The position numbers were made by a program, and so were the translations under genes. From Sphingopyxis sp. 2PD (GTDB taxonomy: Bacteria > Pseudomonadota > Alphaproteobacteria > Sphingomonadales > Sphingomonadaceae), in assembly GCF_005503695.1 (NCBI RefSeq), contig NZ_SCMU01000012.1:1-64000 (forward strand): DNA of 64,000 bases, written 5' to 3'. Under the pieces are notes generated by a model, which worked only from the letters and a program-made list of their open reading frames with translations, searched no databases and was not told the DNA's origin. Of this stretch, positions 44,077 to 52,623 are shown piece after piece (position 1 is the stretch's first letter; each line of letters begins with the position of its first letter).

Positions 44077-46527
44077 TTAGAAATCGAACCCCACGGTCAG
44101 GCCATAGGTCCGCGGCGGGTTGGCAAATCGCACCACGACATTGGCATTGCTGGCGACCGCCGACCAATAATATTTGTCGAACAGATTTTTCGCCCACAAC
44201 GACACCGACCAGCCGCTCTCGCTTTTCAACCCCAGGCTGGCGCTGACCGTGCCATAGGAATCGACCTTGTAGATGTCGATATCCTCGAAAATCGTGTTCG
44301 ACCGGCTCTGATAGCGCGCGTTCACCGCCCCGGTCAGGTTCAGCGTATCGCTCACCGGCGTGTCATAGGCGAACGTTAGGCTGCCCTGAAATTTGGGGCT
44401 GTAGATGAATTCGGCACCATCGAAATTTTCAGGCTGACCCGCGGCGTTGGTCCCATTGTAACCGTTGATCCGCGTCTTGAGATAGAGTGCGTTGGCGGCG
44501 ATCGTGAGCCCCGTCGCCGGACGGATCGTGAGCTCGCCCTCGACACCATAGGCCTCGCTGTCGGGGACGTTGTCGAGCCGCGACAGCGCGGTGTAGATCG
44601 GATCGGCGAAATAGGTGCTGATCTGCTTGTCGCGGTAATCATAATAGAAAGCCGACAGGTTCGCCTGCACCAGCCGGTCGGCGAGCGTCGCCTTGATCCC
44701 CAGTTCATAGGCGGTCAGCTTTTCCTGCGTCACCGGCGCATTCTGGCGCGCCAAATTGGCGGCGTTGATCGGCGTCGTCCCCGATTTATAGCCGCGCGAC
44801 ACCGACGCATAGATCAGCGTGTCATCGTCCGGCGACCAGTCGAGCGCGACGCGCCACGCGACATTATTTTCCTTCAGCAGCGACCGCACCTCGCCAAAGG
44901 TGCCGGTTGCCGGGTCAAAGGTGTTGCACTGCCCCTGGCTGATCTGCGGCGCTAGGACGCCATAGGTTTGCAGGTATAGCGCGCGGTTCACGACGTTGAC
45001 GTTCGGCAGCATATTGCCGTTGAAGTCGCGCGAGCAGCCGTTGTAGCGCTGCTTGTCCTCGGTGTAGCGGATCCCTGCGGTCAGCTTGAGCTGATCGGTC
45101 AGCTCGGCATCGGCGTTGGCAAACACGCTCCACGTCTTGGTGCGGATGCGGCCGAAATCCTCATAGGTACGAAATGCCTGGCTCAGTTGGAGCGGCGTGT
45201 AACCCGCCGAGTTGAAGAGCGGGCTGGCGAGCAGCGGCGCTCCGGCAGCGCGGATCAGCCCGACATTGGCATTCTGACCCAGCAAGGTGCGGTTCGAATC
45301 GATGATCCGGTCGTTGGCGAAATAGGCACCGACCAGCCAGTTGGCTGCTCCCGCCTCACCCTCGACATGCAGTTCCTGCGCAAAGCTCTTGATCCGCCCG
45401 ACGGTATTCTGGAGCAGGATTTCATAAGGCGCGCCGCTCCAGTCGGACAGCGCATCGCGCTTGAAATCATTATAGCTGGTCAGCGAAACAAGCTTCATCG
45501 TGTCGCCCAGATCCTGGTCCCAGCGTAGCTTCAGTCCCCAAAAGCGATTATTCTCGGCCAGCGGCCCATCCAAGCCGAGCCCCGTCCCGATGTCTGCCGA
45601 ACGGCTGGCTTCGGGCGCCCAGTCGGCTTGGCTGGCCTTGGTCGGGAAATTGCCCGCGATATAATTGGCCAGCCCCGGCGCGTTGAAGAAGCGCGAATTG
45701 CTGGTGCCGGTCGCCGGATTGGTCGCGGGCGTGAAGCCGATCCCCTGCCCCGCGACAGTGTCCGATTTGTTGCGCCACCAGGTGACCGACAGGTCGAAAT
45801 GCGTCCCCGGGGCGGGATCGATCGCCAGCGCCCCGCGCACTCCATATTTCTCGACCTCGCCCAGCCGTTCGCCGCGCGTATTGCTGACCTGCCAGCCCTT
45901 GTCGCTATTCTCGCTGCGGAACGACACGCGGGCCGCGATCCCCTCGCCCAGCGGGCCAGAGATATGACCGCCGATATTGTAGGTCTGGTAATTGCCCAGA
46001 TCGGACCTGATGCTGGCGTCAAAGCTGTCGGTCGGCTTGGCGGTGATGAAATTGATCAGCCCCGCGGTGGTGTTGCGGCCGTACAGCGTCCCCTGCGGCC
46101 CCTTCAGCACTTCGACCCGCTCCAGATCCATCACCGGCCCGGTGTTCATGATCGGATAGGCATAAGCGACCTCGTCGACATAGGTGCCGACGGTCGAGGT
46201 TGCGGACAGGTTGATCGTGTTGAAGCCGATGCCGCGCAGCGTATAGGTCGGCACCCCCTGATAGCTTTGCGACACGGTAAAGCTGGGGGCGACCGTGGTC
46301 AGGTCGCGCAGGTCGGTGACGCGCAGATTTTCCAGCGTCGCGCCATCGACCGCCTGGATCGCCATGCCGACATCGTTCATCGATTCGGCGCGTCGCTGCG
46401 CGGTGACGATGATCTCGCCTTCTGGCGCTACCGCGTCCGCGGCAGTTTCCTCGGCGGCGACCGCTGGTACGGACAGCGCAATGCCGGTCGCGGCGCTGGC
46501 CGCCAGAACGATACGGAATGCCTTCAT
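44077..46527 (-). CDS. TonB-dependent receptor coupled to the MpaB-family gene
   Basis: An 816-residue outer-membrane receptor. The signal peptide ends near VAA (about 25); the TonB-box-like EIIVTAQRRAESMNDVGMAI (about 38-57), plug motifs LRGIGFNT and DLERVEVLKGPQGTLYGRNT, and a barrel ending YGLTVGFDF are visible. GGAGG lies 7 bases before the ATG at 46527; a GTG directly in front (46530) is also in frame. The plug is of the IVVTAQRR type abundant in sphingomonads. The divergent LuxR regulator at 46667 is the obvious candidate regulator. Confidence 0.93.
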   Translation of the reverse strand: MKAFRIVLAASAATGIALSVPAVAAEETAADAVAPEGEIIVTAQRRAESMNDVGMAIQAVDGATLENLRVTDLRDLTTVAPSFTVSQSYQGVPTYTLRGIGFNTINLSATSTVGTYVDEVAYAYPIMNTGPVMDLERVEVLKGPQGTLYGRNTTAGLINFITAKPTDSFDASIRSDLGNYQTYNIGGHISGPLGEGIAARVSFRSENSDKGWQVSNTRGERLGEVEKYGVRGALAIDPAPGTHFDLSVTWWRNKSDTVAGQGIGFTPATNPATGTSNSRFFNAPGLANYIAGNFPTKASQADWAPEASRSADIGTGLGLDGPLAENNRFWGLKLRWDQDLGDTMKLVSLTSYNDFKRDALSDWSGAPYEILLQNTVGRIKSFAQELHVEGEAGAANWLVGAYFANDRIIDSNRTLLGQNANVGLIRAAGAPLLASPLFNSAGYTPLQLSQAFRTYEDFGRIRTKTWSVFANADAELTDQLKLTAGIRYTEDKQRYNGCSRDFNGNMLPNVNVVNRALYLQTYGVLAPQISQGQCNTFDPATGTFGEVRSLLKENNVAWRVALDWSPDDDTLIYASVSRGYKSGTTPINAANLARQNAPVTQEKLTAYELGIKATLADRLVQANLSAFYYDYRDKQISTYFADPIYTALSRLDNVPDSEAYGVEGELTIRPATGLTIAANALYLKTRINGYNGTNAAGQPENFDGAEFIYSPKFQGSLTFAYDTPVSDTLNLTGAVNARYQSRSNTIFEDIDIYKVDSYGTVSASLGLKSESGWSVSLWAKNLFDKYYWSAVASNANVVVRFANPPRTYGLTVGFDF

Positions 46528-46666
46528 CACTCATCCTCCCTCAAACGACTTGTCGCGAGGCTCGTCTTTGTGCGAGCGTGCGGACAGCCGGACGCTGGCC
46601 AAAGACGAAATCGCGGGGTCAGTCACAAGCTGGCATCCGTGGCAGGATGGATGGAGACGGGGCCGA

Positions 46667-47416
46667 GTGACCGATGATCGATCGACAGGCTGGGCACAAA
46701 TGCCGTCGCTGGTTCGCGCCGTGCAGGCCGCGGGGGATGCGATCGGGCTGCCCTATATCGCGGCGCAGGCCGACCTCGGTGATCCCGAACCGATGGCCGA
46801 CGCCGACGGGCGGCCCTATGCCGAAACCAGCTTTCGCTGGATCGATCCCGCGCACCAATATTGGCGCGATCGCAAGCTCGCGCTGCAGATCGCCTTCCTG
46901 ACCGCAGCGCGGCTGACCGCCGAACCCTTTTACTACAGCGACGGCCAGTTGCGGACCTGGCGTCCGACGCAATTGCTCGCCGCGGTCGATTGCGAGCAGG
47001 CAAAGAGCACACCGAATTTCGGCGAGGCGATCATCGCGCCCGTGCATCTGCCGCGCGGGCTGGTCGGCGCGGTCTTCTGGTGCTCGCGCGAGCCGGTGGG
47101 GGTCGCGGCGCTGTTCGACCAGCATGCCGGCGACCTGCACAATCTCGCGCTCAAGCTGGTCGCGACCCACAATGAAGCGCGCGGGCGGCCGCGCAACGCG
47201 ACCGTCCCGCAAACGCTGACGCGGCGCGAGGTGCAGTGTCTGCGCTGGGCGGCGGCGGGCAAGACCGATGGCGAGATCGGCATCATCCTGTCGCTCTCGG
47301 TATCGACCGTACGCTTTCACCTGCGCAATGCTGCCGCCAAGCTGGGCGCGACCGGGCGCGCGCAGTCGATCCAGATTGCTGCGGGGCTCGGCTTCGTCGG
47401 TGCGCGGGCCGCCTGA
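46667..47416 (+). CDS. LuxR-family regulator with atypical autoinducer-binding-like N-terminus
   Basis: A 249-residue regulator. The C-terminal GerE-type HTH is clear at about 185-240: LTRREVQCLRWAAAGKTDGE, then ILSLSVSTVRFHLRNAAAKL. The N-terminal 170 residues resemble autoinducer-binding domains in outline (IAPVHLPRGLVGAVFW), but I do not see the full set of conserved ligand residues, so it may sense something other than acyl-homoserine lactones. The GTG at 46667 has GGAGACGGGG upstream; ATG at 46700 is an alternative. It is divergent from the TBDR-MpaB operon and closely followed by an acyl-CoA dehydrogenase gene, both possible targets. Confidence 0.85.
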   Translation: MTDDRSTGWAQMPSLVRAVQAAGDAIGLPYIAAQADLGDPEPMADADGRPYAETSFRWIDPAHQYWRDRKLALQIAFLTAARLTAEPFYYSDGQLRTWRPTQLLAAVDCEQAKSTPNFGEAIIAPVHLPRGLVGAVFWCSREPVGVAALFDQHAGDLHNLALKLVATHNEARGRPRNATVPQTLTRREVQCLRWAAAGKTDGEIGIILSLSVSTVRFHLRNAAAKLGATGRAQSIQIAAGLGFVGARAA

Positions 47417-47465
47417 TGCAGGTGCCAGCTTGGCCTGCCGATCCCGCGGCGTACAAGGCGAGGCC

Positions 47466-48596
47466 ATGGACATGCTGAACGATCCCGCGCTCGAGGCTTT
47501 TCGCGACGAAGTTCGCGCCTTTCTTGCCGAGGCGTTGCCGGATGACCTGCGCCGCGCCGCCAGTCGTGCCACCAGCGTCTTTCACGATCCCGCCGTCTCG
47601 CTGCCCTGGCAGCGCATCCTGCACGCGCGCGGCTGGGCCGCGCCCGACTGGCCGGCCGAGTTCGGCGGCCCGGGCTGGAGCGAGATCGAACGCTATATCT
47701 TCACCGCCGAATGCGCCCGCGCCGGGACGCCGAACCTCGCCCCGATGGGGCTGAAGATGGTGGCGCCGGTGATCATGCATTATGGCAGCGCCGAGCAGCG
47801 CGCCCATTATCTGCCGCGCATCCTGTCGGGCGAGGATTATTGGTGCCAGGGTTTTTCGGAGCCCGGGGCGGGATCCGACCTTGCGGCGTTGCAGTTGCGC
47901 GCGGTCCCCGACGGCAGCGATTACGTGCTGAACGGGTCGAAAATCTGGACGACCCACGCGCATTTCGCCAACCGCATGTTCGCGCTCGTCCGCACGTCGA
48001 GCGAGGGTAAGCCGCAGGCCGGGATCAGCTTCCTGCTGCTCGACATGATGACCCCCGGCATCAAAGTCGAACCGATCCGCACGCTGGCGGGCGATCATGA
48101 GTTCAATCAGGTCTTCTTCGACGATGTCCGGGTGCCGCAGGCGAACCGGCTGGGCGGCGAGAATGAGGGCTGGTCGGTCGCCAAGCACCTGCTGACCTTT
48201 GAACGCGGTGGCAAATATGCGCCGGGCCTGATGGCGCGCCTGGCCGGCCTGCGCGCGCAATCCGTCGCCGATCCGGTACTGCGCGCGCAGATTGAGCGCG
48301 AGGCGATCGCGTTGCAGGCGCTGCAGGCGCTCGAGCTGAAAGCGATGCGCGGCGTCGGCGGCAGCCCGGCGCTCTACGCCTCGGCGCTCAAGATCCTCGG
48401 CACCGAAAGCGCCCAGCGGATCGATACACTGGCGTGCGACATCGCGGGCCATGCAGCCTGGGCCGATACCGACGGACAGGTTCCCGCCGAACTGGCGGTC
48501 GCAGTGCCGCGCTACCTCAACGACCGCGCAGCGAGCATCTATGCGGGGTCGAACGAGATCCAGCGCGACCTGATCGCGCGGCTGATGCTGGGCTAA
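47466..48596 (+). CDS. Acyl-CoA dehydrogenase, probable catalytic subunit of a heteromeric pair
   Basis: A 376-residue acyl-CoA dehydrogenase of the type seen in actinobacterial and proteobacterial steroid catabolism. The FAD motif GFSEPGAGSDLAAL (about 132-145) is intact. At the medium-chain catalytic position the sequence is IYAGSNEIQRD, with Ala instead of Glu, but a Glu is present in LLTFERGG (near 242), the catalytic site used by FadE26-like subunits. The neighbouring opposite-strand gene is a shorter family member without an evident catalytic Glu, so the two may form an alpha-beta enzyme. The stops overlap by 4 bases. Confidence 0.88.
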   Translation: MDMLNDPALEAFRDEVRAFLAEALPDDLRRAASRATSVFHDPAVSLPWQRILHARGWAAPDWPAEFGGPGWSEIERYIFTAECARAGTPNLAPMGLKMVAPVIMHYGSAEQRAHYLPRILSGEDYWCQGFSEPGAGSDLAALQLRAVPDGSDYVLNGSKIWTTHAHFANRMFALVRTSSEGKPQAGISFLLLDMMTPGIKVEPIRTLAGDHEFNQVFFDDVRVPQANRLGGENEGWSVAKHLLTFERGGKYAPGLMARLAGLRAQSVADPVLRAQIEREAIALQALQALELKAMRGVGGSPALYASALKILGTESAQRIDTLACDIAGHAAWADTDGQVPAELAVAVPRYLNDRAASIYAGSNEIQRDLIARLMLG

Positions 48597-49630
48597 GCCG
48601 CCGCTTCGGCAAATCGCGCCAGATGATCGGCGCGCGGCCCCATCGCTGCTGCAATCGCCAGTGCGCGCTTGAAATGGCTGCCAAGGCTCAGCTCTTCGGT
48701 CAGCCCCATCGCGCCATGGATCTGCACCGCACCTTCACCGACGATCCGCACCGCATCGGCAATCTCGACGCAGGCGGCGCTCACCCTTGCTACGCGGTCG
48801 GCGCGGTCTTGGTCGACCGCCAGTATCGCCGCTTCGGTCAGTGCCGCGGCCTTCATCGCCGCCAGTTGCATATCGGCGGCGCGGTGGCGGAGCGCCTGGA
48901 AGGTACCGATTGGGCGCCCGAACTGCTGGCGCTGACCCAGATAGTCGGCGCTGGCGGCGATCATATGGCGGATAAGCCCGACCGCCTCGGCGCAGCGGCC
49001 GACGAGGACAACGTCGTTGGCCCATTCAGCCAGCGCGCGCGCTGCCGCCCCTGTCGCCAGCACGTCTGCCTCGCCGGCCTTCAACGTCAGGCTCAGGTCG
49101 GCAGTCACACTGCCGTCGTGCATGATACGGTGGCGCTGCTCAACCTTGTCGCGGTCCGCCGCGAAAAGCAGCACGGCATCGCCATCGGCGAGCACGAACA
49201 GGTCGGCCTCGGCGCCGCCCGCGACCAGCGTTGCGGTCCCGTGCACCGCCCCGCCGGCATCAACGATCGGCATCGTCGCACTCGAAGCCGTGCAGATCAT
49301 CGCGGCGCGCCGGTCGCCGGTTGCCAGATCGGCTAGCGCCGCATGATCGGGCGCCGCGCGCGCAAGCAGCATCGTCGCCGCCGTATGCGACAGCCAGTCG
49401 GCACCCGCCAGCGCCGGTCCGAGTTCCGCCATCACCACCGCGATGTCGATCGCGCTGCCGCCAAAACCGCCGTGCGGTTCGGGGACCGCTACCCCGGCCA
49501 GCCCTAGCGATTCCACCAGATCGCGCCAACCGGGCTGCGCATTGTCGGCCAGGAAACGCTGCACGCTGTCGCGCAGCATTTGCTGCTCGTCGCGCAGCGG
49601 CAAGTCGAGGGCAGCGATGTCATATGTCAC
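48593..49630 (-). CDS. Acyl-CoA dehydrogenase, probable partner subunit
   Basis: A 345-residue acyl-CoA dehydrogenase-like protein, shorter than usual, with a less regular middle domain (LFVLADGDAVLLFAADRDKV). The C-terminal domain has LGQRQQFGRPIGTFQALRHR (about 232-251) and VQIHGAMGLTEELSLGSHF, as in other family members. I see no Glu at either standard catalytic position. This is the pattern of the non-catalytic partner in heteromeric steroid-type acyl-CoA dehydrogenases (for example FadE27 with FadE26). It converges on the other subunit gene with overlapping stops. Confidence 0.85.
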   Translation of the reverse strand: MTYDIAALDLPLRDEQQMLRDSVQRFLADNAQPGWRDLVESLGLAGVAVPEPHGGFGGSAIDIAVVMAELGPALAGADWLSHTAATMLLARAAPDHAALADLATGDRRAAMICTASSATMPIVDAGGAVHGTATLVAGGAEADLFVLADGDAVLLFAADRDKVEQRHRIMHDGSVTADLSLTLKAGEADVLATGAAARALAEWANDVVLVGRCAEAVGLIRHMIAASADYLGQRQQFGRPIGTFQALRHRAADMQLAAMKAAALTEAAILAVDQDRADRVARVSAACVEIADAVRIVGEGAVQIHGAMGLTEELSLGSHFKRALAIAAAMGPRADHLARFAEAAA

Positions 49631-49699
49631 GTCAGATCTCCCGCAAACATCATGCGGGATCCGGCGGGCGGGGTCTAGCTGATTGGCGTGGCAGGGCCG

Positions 49700-50632
49700 C
49701 TATCGTCGCGGCGCCCGATCCGGCGCCGCCAGCTCGGCTTCGGACGGCCAGTGTCCCTGCGCATTTTCGGCGATGATTTCGGCCAGCAGCGCCTTCGCAC
49801 CCGCTTCGTCGCGCGCAAAGCGGCGCTCCATCGCGATCGCGAATTTGATCGTGCTGTCCTTCGTCGCGCCAACGTCGGCGGGCTTCAGACGCCCCTGCAT
49901 GATCTGGACCGCTTGGTAATAGATGTCGTTCTCGATCAGTTTCAGCCCCGGCTCGATCGCGTCGATCGCGGCGCGCGCCTTGGCGTGCTCGCCCATCTTG
50001 CGATAGGCGATATAGGTCCAATAGGCGGTCGGCACGCGCATATCGTCGCGCGCAAAATCGGCCGAAAGTGCCAGCGACTTCGCCATCCCGTCGACAACGG
50101 TCTGATAGTCGCCGGTCGCGAAGCTGGTCTGCGCGTGATAATAAACAATATTACCGCGATAGGTGCTGATCGTCAGCCCGATCGGGTTGGGCAGCCCGTC
50201 GGGCTCGAACGTGTCAGGGATGTCGCCCATCAACTCGAGCGCCTTGCTGTAGTCGGCGAGTGCGGCGTCGAATTGCCGCGCGCGGGTCAGGTCGCGGGCG
50301 CGAAAACGGTAGAGCTTGTAGCTATTCGGAAAGACCTTCAGCCCGTCGGTGAACGCGTCGACTGCATCGCAAATCCGCCCGGCATAGTCGAGGCGGCGGC
50401 CCAGCCAAATGTATGAATCCTCGCGGTCGGGCGCGATGCGCAGCGCCGCGCGCGCGATCTCGATATCCTGATCGAGCCGCTTCTGCGTCGCCACCGAAAA
50501 TTTCGGCAGGCTGAGCGGCGTGCCGATCAGGCTGGTCGTGCATTGCCCGGCACTGGTCGCCGCGGGCTGCGCAAAGCCCGGAACCGCGGCGCCCAGCAGC
50601 GCCAGCGCGGCCATGGATGCGCGCACGATCAT
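49700..50632 (-). CDS. Periplasmic TPR-like protein, coupled to the M19 gene
   Basis: A 310-residue exported protein with a signal peptide (ASMAALALLGAAVPGFA, cleavage after about 21). The mature part contains helix-turn-helix repeats of the tetratricopeptide type: YIWLGRRLDYAGRICDAVDA, LYRFRARDLTRARQFDAALA and a third block YWTYIAYRKMGEHAKARAAI. TPRs bind other proteins or peptides. Its ATG at 50632 overlaps the stop of the dipeptidase-like gene, so the two are translationally coupled. A related protein is encoded at 58256, at the end of the opposite operon of the same module. Confidence 0.8.
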   Translation of the reverse strand: MIVRASMAALALLGAAVPGFAQPAATSAGQCTTSLIGTPLSLPKFSVATQKRLDQDIEIARAALRIAPDREDSYIWLGRRLDYAGRICDAVDAFTDGLKVFPNSYKLYRFRARDLTRARQFDAALADYSKALELMGDIPDTFEPDGLPNPIGLTISTYRGNIVYYHAQTSFATGDYQTVVDGMAKSLALSADFARDDMRVPTAYWTYIAYRKMGEHAKARAAIDAIEPGLKLIENDIYYQAVQIMQGRLKPADVGATKDSTIKFAIAMERRFARDEAGAKALLAEIIAENAQGHWPSEAELAAPDRAPRR

Positions 50633-51705
50633 CCAACCACATCCTGATAGATGCGGCGGACGTTCGTCCCCATGATCTTTTCGACGTCGCTCGACGCATA
50701 GCCCAGCTTGCGCACCCCGTCCCACACCACTTCCATCCGGCGCGGACCGTTGAGTTCGTCGATGAACAGCGGCCAGTCGTCGGCGTTGAAATTGGCGCCC
50801 TCTTCGCGCTTCAACTCGGCGATATAGGCGTCGGTCATTTCGACGACGCGGTGGTCGCGGTCGCTGCCGATTGCGACATGCTCAGCACCGATCAGCTTTA
50901 CCGCATGGTCGATATGGCGGAAATAATCGGCGAGCGCGCCCTGACGCTTCGTGGTCAGGAACGGCCGCATCTGGCAGATGCCGACCACGCCGCCCTTGCT
51001 GGCGAGCAGCCGCAGATTGTCGTCGGTGGTGTTGCGGACATTCTTGTGCATCGCCATGCACGCGGTGTGCGAAATGATCACCGGATCGGCCGACGCGTTG
51101 ATCGTGTCGGCCATCGTCTGCATATTGGCGTGCGACAGGTCGATCAGCATCCCGACCTTGTTCATCCGTGCCACGACCTCGCGGCCGAAATGGGTCAAGC
51201 CATTGGCGCCCAATTCCTTGCACCCCGCACCCGCCCAATTCTGGTCGTTATAGGTGATCTGCGAAGAACGGACGCCCAGTTTATAGAACAGGTCGATATT
51301 ATCGAGGTCGCGCCCGAACTGGGTCGAATTCTGGAACAGATAATAGATCGCGATCTGGCCGTTGCGGCGCGCGACGTCGATGTCGCTGGTGCGCGTCGCT
51401 TTCAGGAACAGCGCAGGGTTGGCAGCGATATGCGCGTCATGGTCGAGCACCGCCTGGATCGCGTCGTCATAAGCGTGCGCCTCATAAGTCTTGGGATCGC
51501 ACAGGGTGACGGTGATCGCGTCGAGCCCGCTGTCGCGCATCTGGCCGACCAGCGCCGCGTCATATTCGAACCGGACCTCGCCCATCGCGTCAAAGGTCAG
51601 CGGGCGCGCGGTGGTCTTCGCGGCCAAAGTCGGTGACATCGCCACGGCGGCCGATAGGGCCGCCCCCCAAAGCACAAATTGTCGTCTATCCATCGCCCTG
51701 CCCAT
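50629..51705 (-). CDS. M19 (renal dipeptidase) family protein with missing metal ligands
   Basis: A 358-residue exported protein of the membrane dipeptidase family, with a Tat-like signal (DRRQFVLWGAALSAAVA). The second half of the metal site is present: DLSHAN and ISHTA histidines, the RNTTDDNLR arginine and SDRDH aspartate. The first half is not: where the family has DGHxD, this protein reads FDAMGEV, and the bridging Glu segment reads FQNSTQF. So two N-terminal ligands and the bridging carboxylate are lost, and standard dipeptide hydrolysis is doubtful. The start is 51705, with 51693 as an alternative. It heads an operon with the TPR gene, and a candidate operator lies about 20 bases upstream. 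Confidence 0.8.
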   Translation of the reverse strand: MGRAMDRRQFVLWGAALSAAVAMSPTLAAKTTARPLTFDAMGEVRFEYDAALVGQMRDSGLDAITVTLCDPKTYEAHAYDDAIQAVLDHDAHIAANPALFLKATRTSDIDVARRNGQIAIYYLFQNSTQFGRDLDNIDLFYKLGVRSSQITYNDQNWAGAGCKELGANGLTHFGREVVARMNKVGMLIDLSHANMQTMADTINASADPVIISHTACMAMHKNVRNTTDDNLRLLASKGGVVGICQMRPFLTTKRQGALADYFRHIDHAVKLIGAEHVAIGSDRDHRVVEMTDAYIAELKREEGANFNADDWPLFIDELNGPRRMEVVWDGVRKLGYASSDVEKIMGTNVRRIYQDVVG

Positions 51706-51726
51706 CCTACCGACTCCCAATATTTT

Positions 51727-51739
51727 CTATTGGAAATTT
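51727..51739 (-). promoter_or_regulatory. Candidate XRE-cupin operator, site A (dipeptidase promoter)
   Basis: On the minus strand this reads AAATTTCCAATAG, matching site B (AAATTTCCGATAG) at all but one base. It also overlaps a perfect inverted repeat CCAATA-TTTTC-TATTGG at 51717-51733, just upstream of the dipeptidase-like start. Confidence 0.45.
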
Positions 51740-51806
51740 ATAGCCGATAAGAAAATTATTGCAAGAGACGCAAAATCCTGCGGCGCGCAGTCGCCGTCGG
51801 CGGAAA

Positions 51807-52430
51807 TCAGCCGGTGTTGACCCACAGCACCACCGCGTCCTGCTCGCTGGTCGAATAGGCGGCATGCTGCATGCTGCTGTCGATATAGACGCTGTCGCCG
51901 ACCCCCAGGATCGCGGGCTCATAATGCTCGGTCTGGAAACAGATCTCGCCCTCCAGCACGTACAGAAACTCCTCGCCGCTATGCTGCGACCAGGCCTTGA
52001 AATCCTCCAGGCTGCGCGCCTTGATCGTGGTCACGAACGGCAGGATCTTCTTGTGCTTCAGCTCGACCGCAATCAGGCGGTGGTTATACACGGGGGTTTC
52101 CATCGGCCGCCCCGCCCCGGCAAGGGTGATGCTGCGCCGCCCCGCCGCATCCTGTCCGCTATTGCTGGCAAACAGCTCGGTAATGTCGATGTCGAACCCC
52201 AGCGCCAGTTTCTGTACGACGTCAAAGGTCGGCGACATCTGGTCATTTTCGATCTTCGACAGCGTCGATGCGGCGAGCGACGTCAACCGCCCCGCATCTT
52301 CCAGCGTCATCCCGCGCTCGCGGCGAAGCTGGTGCAGGCGCCGTCCCAGATGAAACCCTTCGGTTCGCGGCCGTTTCGACTGACGAACGGCGCCCAGAAT
52401 TTCGGGTTCATCTGCTGTTCTGGGGGGCAT
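51807..52430 (-). CDS. XRE-cupin transcriptional regulator
   Basis: A 207-residue regulator of the HTH plus cupin class (PuuR-like layout). The helix-turn-helix occupies about 29-85 (LHQLRRERGMTLEDAGRLTS, then STLSKIENDQMSPTFD). The cupin sensor covers about 125-205 (HSGEEFLYVLEGEICFQTEH and LGVGDSVYIDSSMQHAAYS). Such regulators usually sense small amino-acid- or polyamine-like ligands and repress neighbouring catabolic genes. It lies at the centre of the module made of the dipeptidase, TBDR, amidohydrolase and ALDH7 genes. A shared sequence motif in the promoters is its likely operator. Confidence 0.9.
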   Translation of the reverse strand: MPPRTADEPEILGAVRQSKRPRTEGFHLGRRLHQLRRERGMTLEDAGRLTSLAASTLSKIENDQMSPTFDVVQKLALGFDIDITELFASNSGQDAAGRRSITLAGAGRPMETPVYNHRLIAVELKHKKILPFVTTIKARSLEDFKAWSQHSGEEFLYVLEGEICFQTEHYEPAILGVGDSVYIDSSMQHAAYSTSEQDAVVLWVNTG

Positions 52431-52531
52431 TATCGGCGGTCCTTACCTTGGCCAAACAGTGCAAGATCGACGAATCCGGGGCCGTTATGCGACACAAGCG
52501 GCCCCGTCCGCGTCCCAATCCTATAATGCAC

Positions 52532-52544
52532 AAATTTCCGATAG
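52532..52544 (+). promoter_or_regulatory. Candidate XRE-cupin operator, site B (own promoter)
   Basis: AAATTTCCGATAG lies about 100 bases upstream of the regulator start, in the gap before the converging TBDR stop. It differs from site A by one base, consistent with autoregulation. Confidence 0.45.
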
Positions 52545-52623
52545 GCTACGGCGCTGACATTTCGCCCATGTCAGCGCCGCATAGGCCCACCGGAAACAAT
52601 CTGCGTCTCGCGGAACGCGAGGA

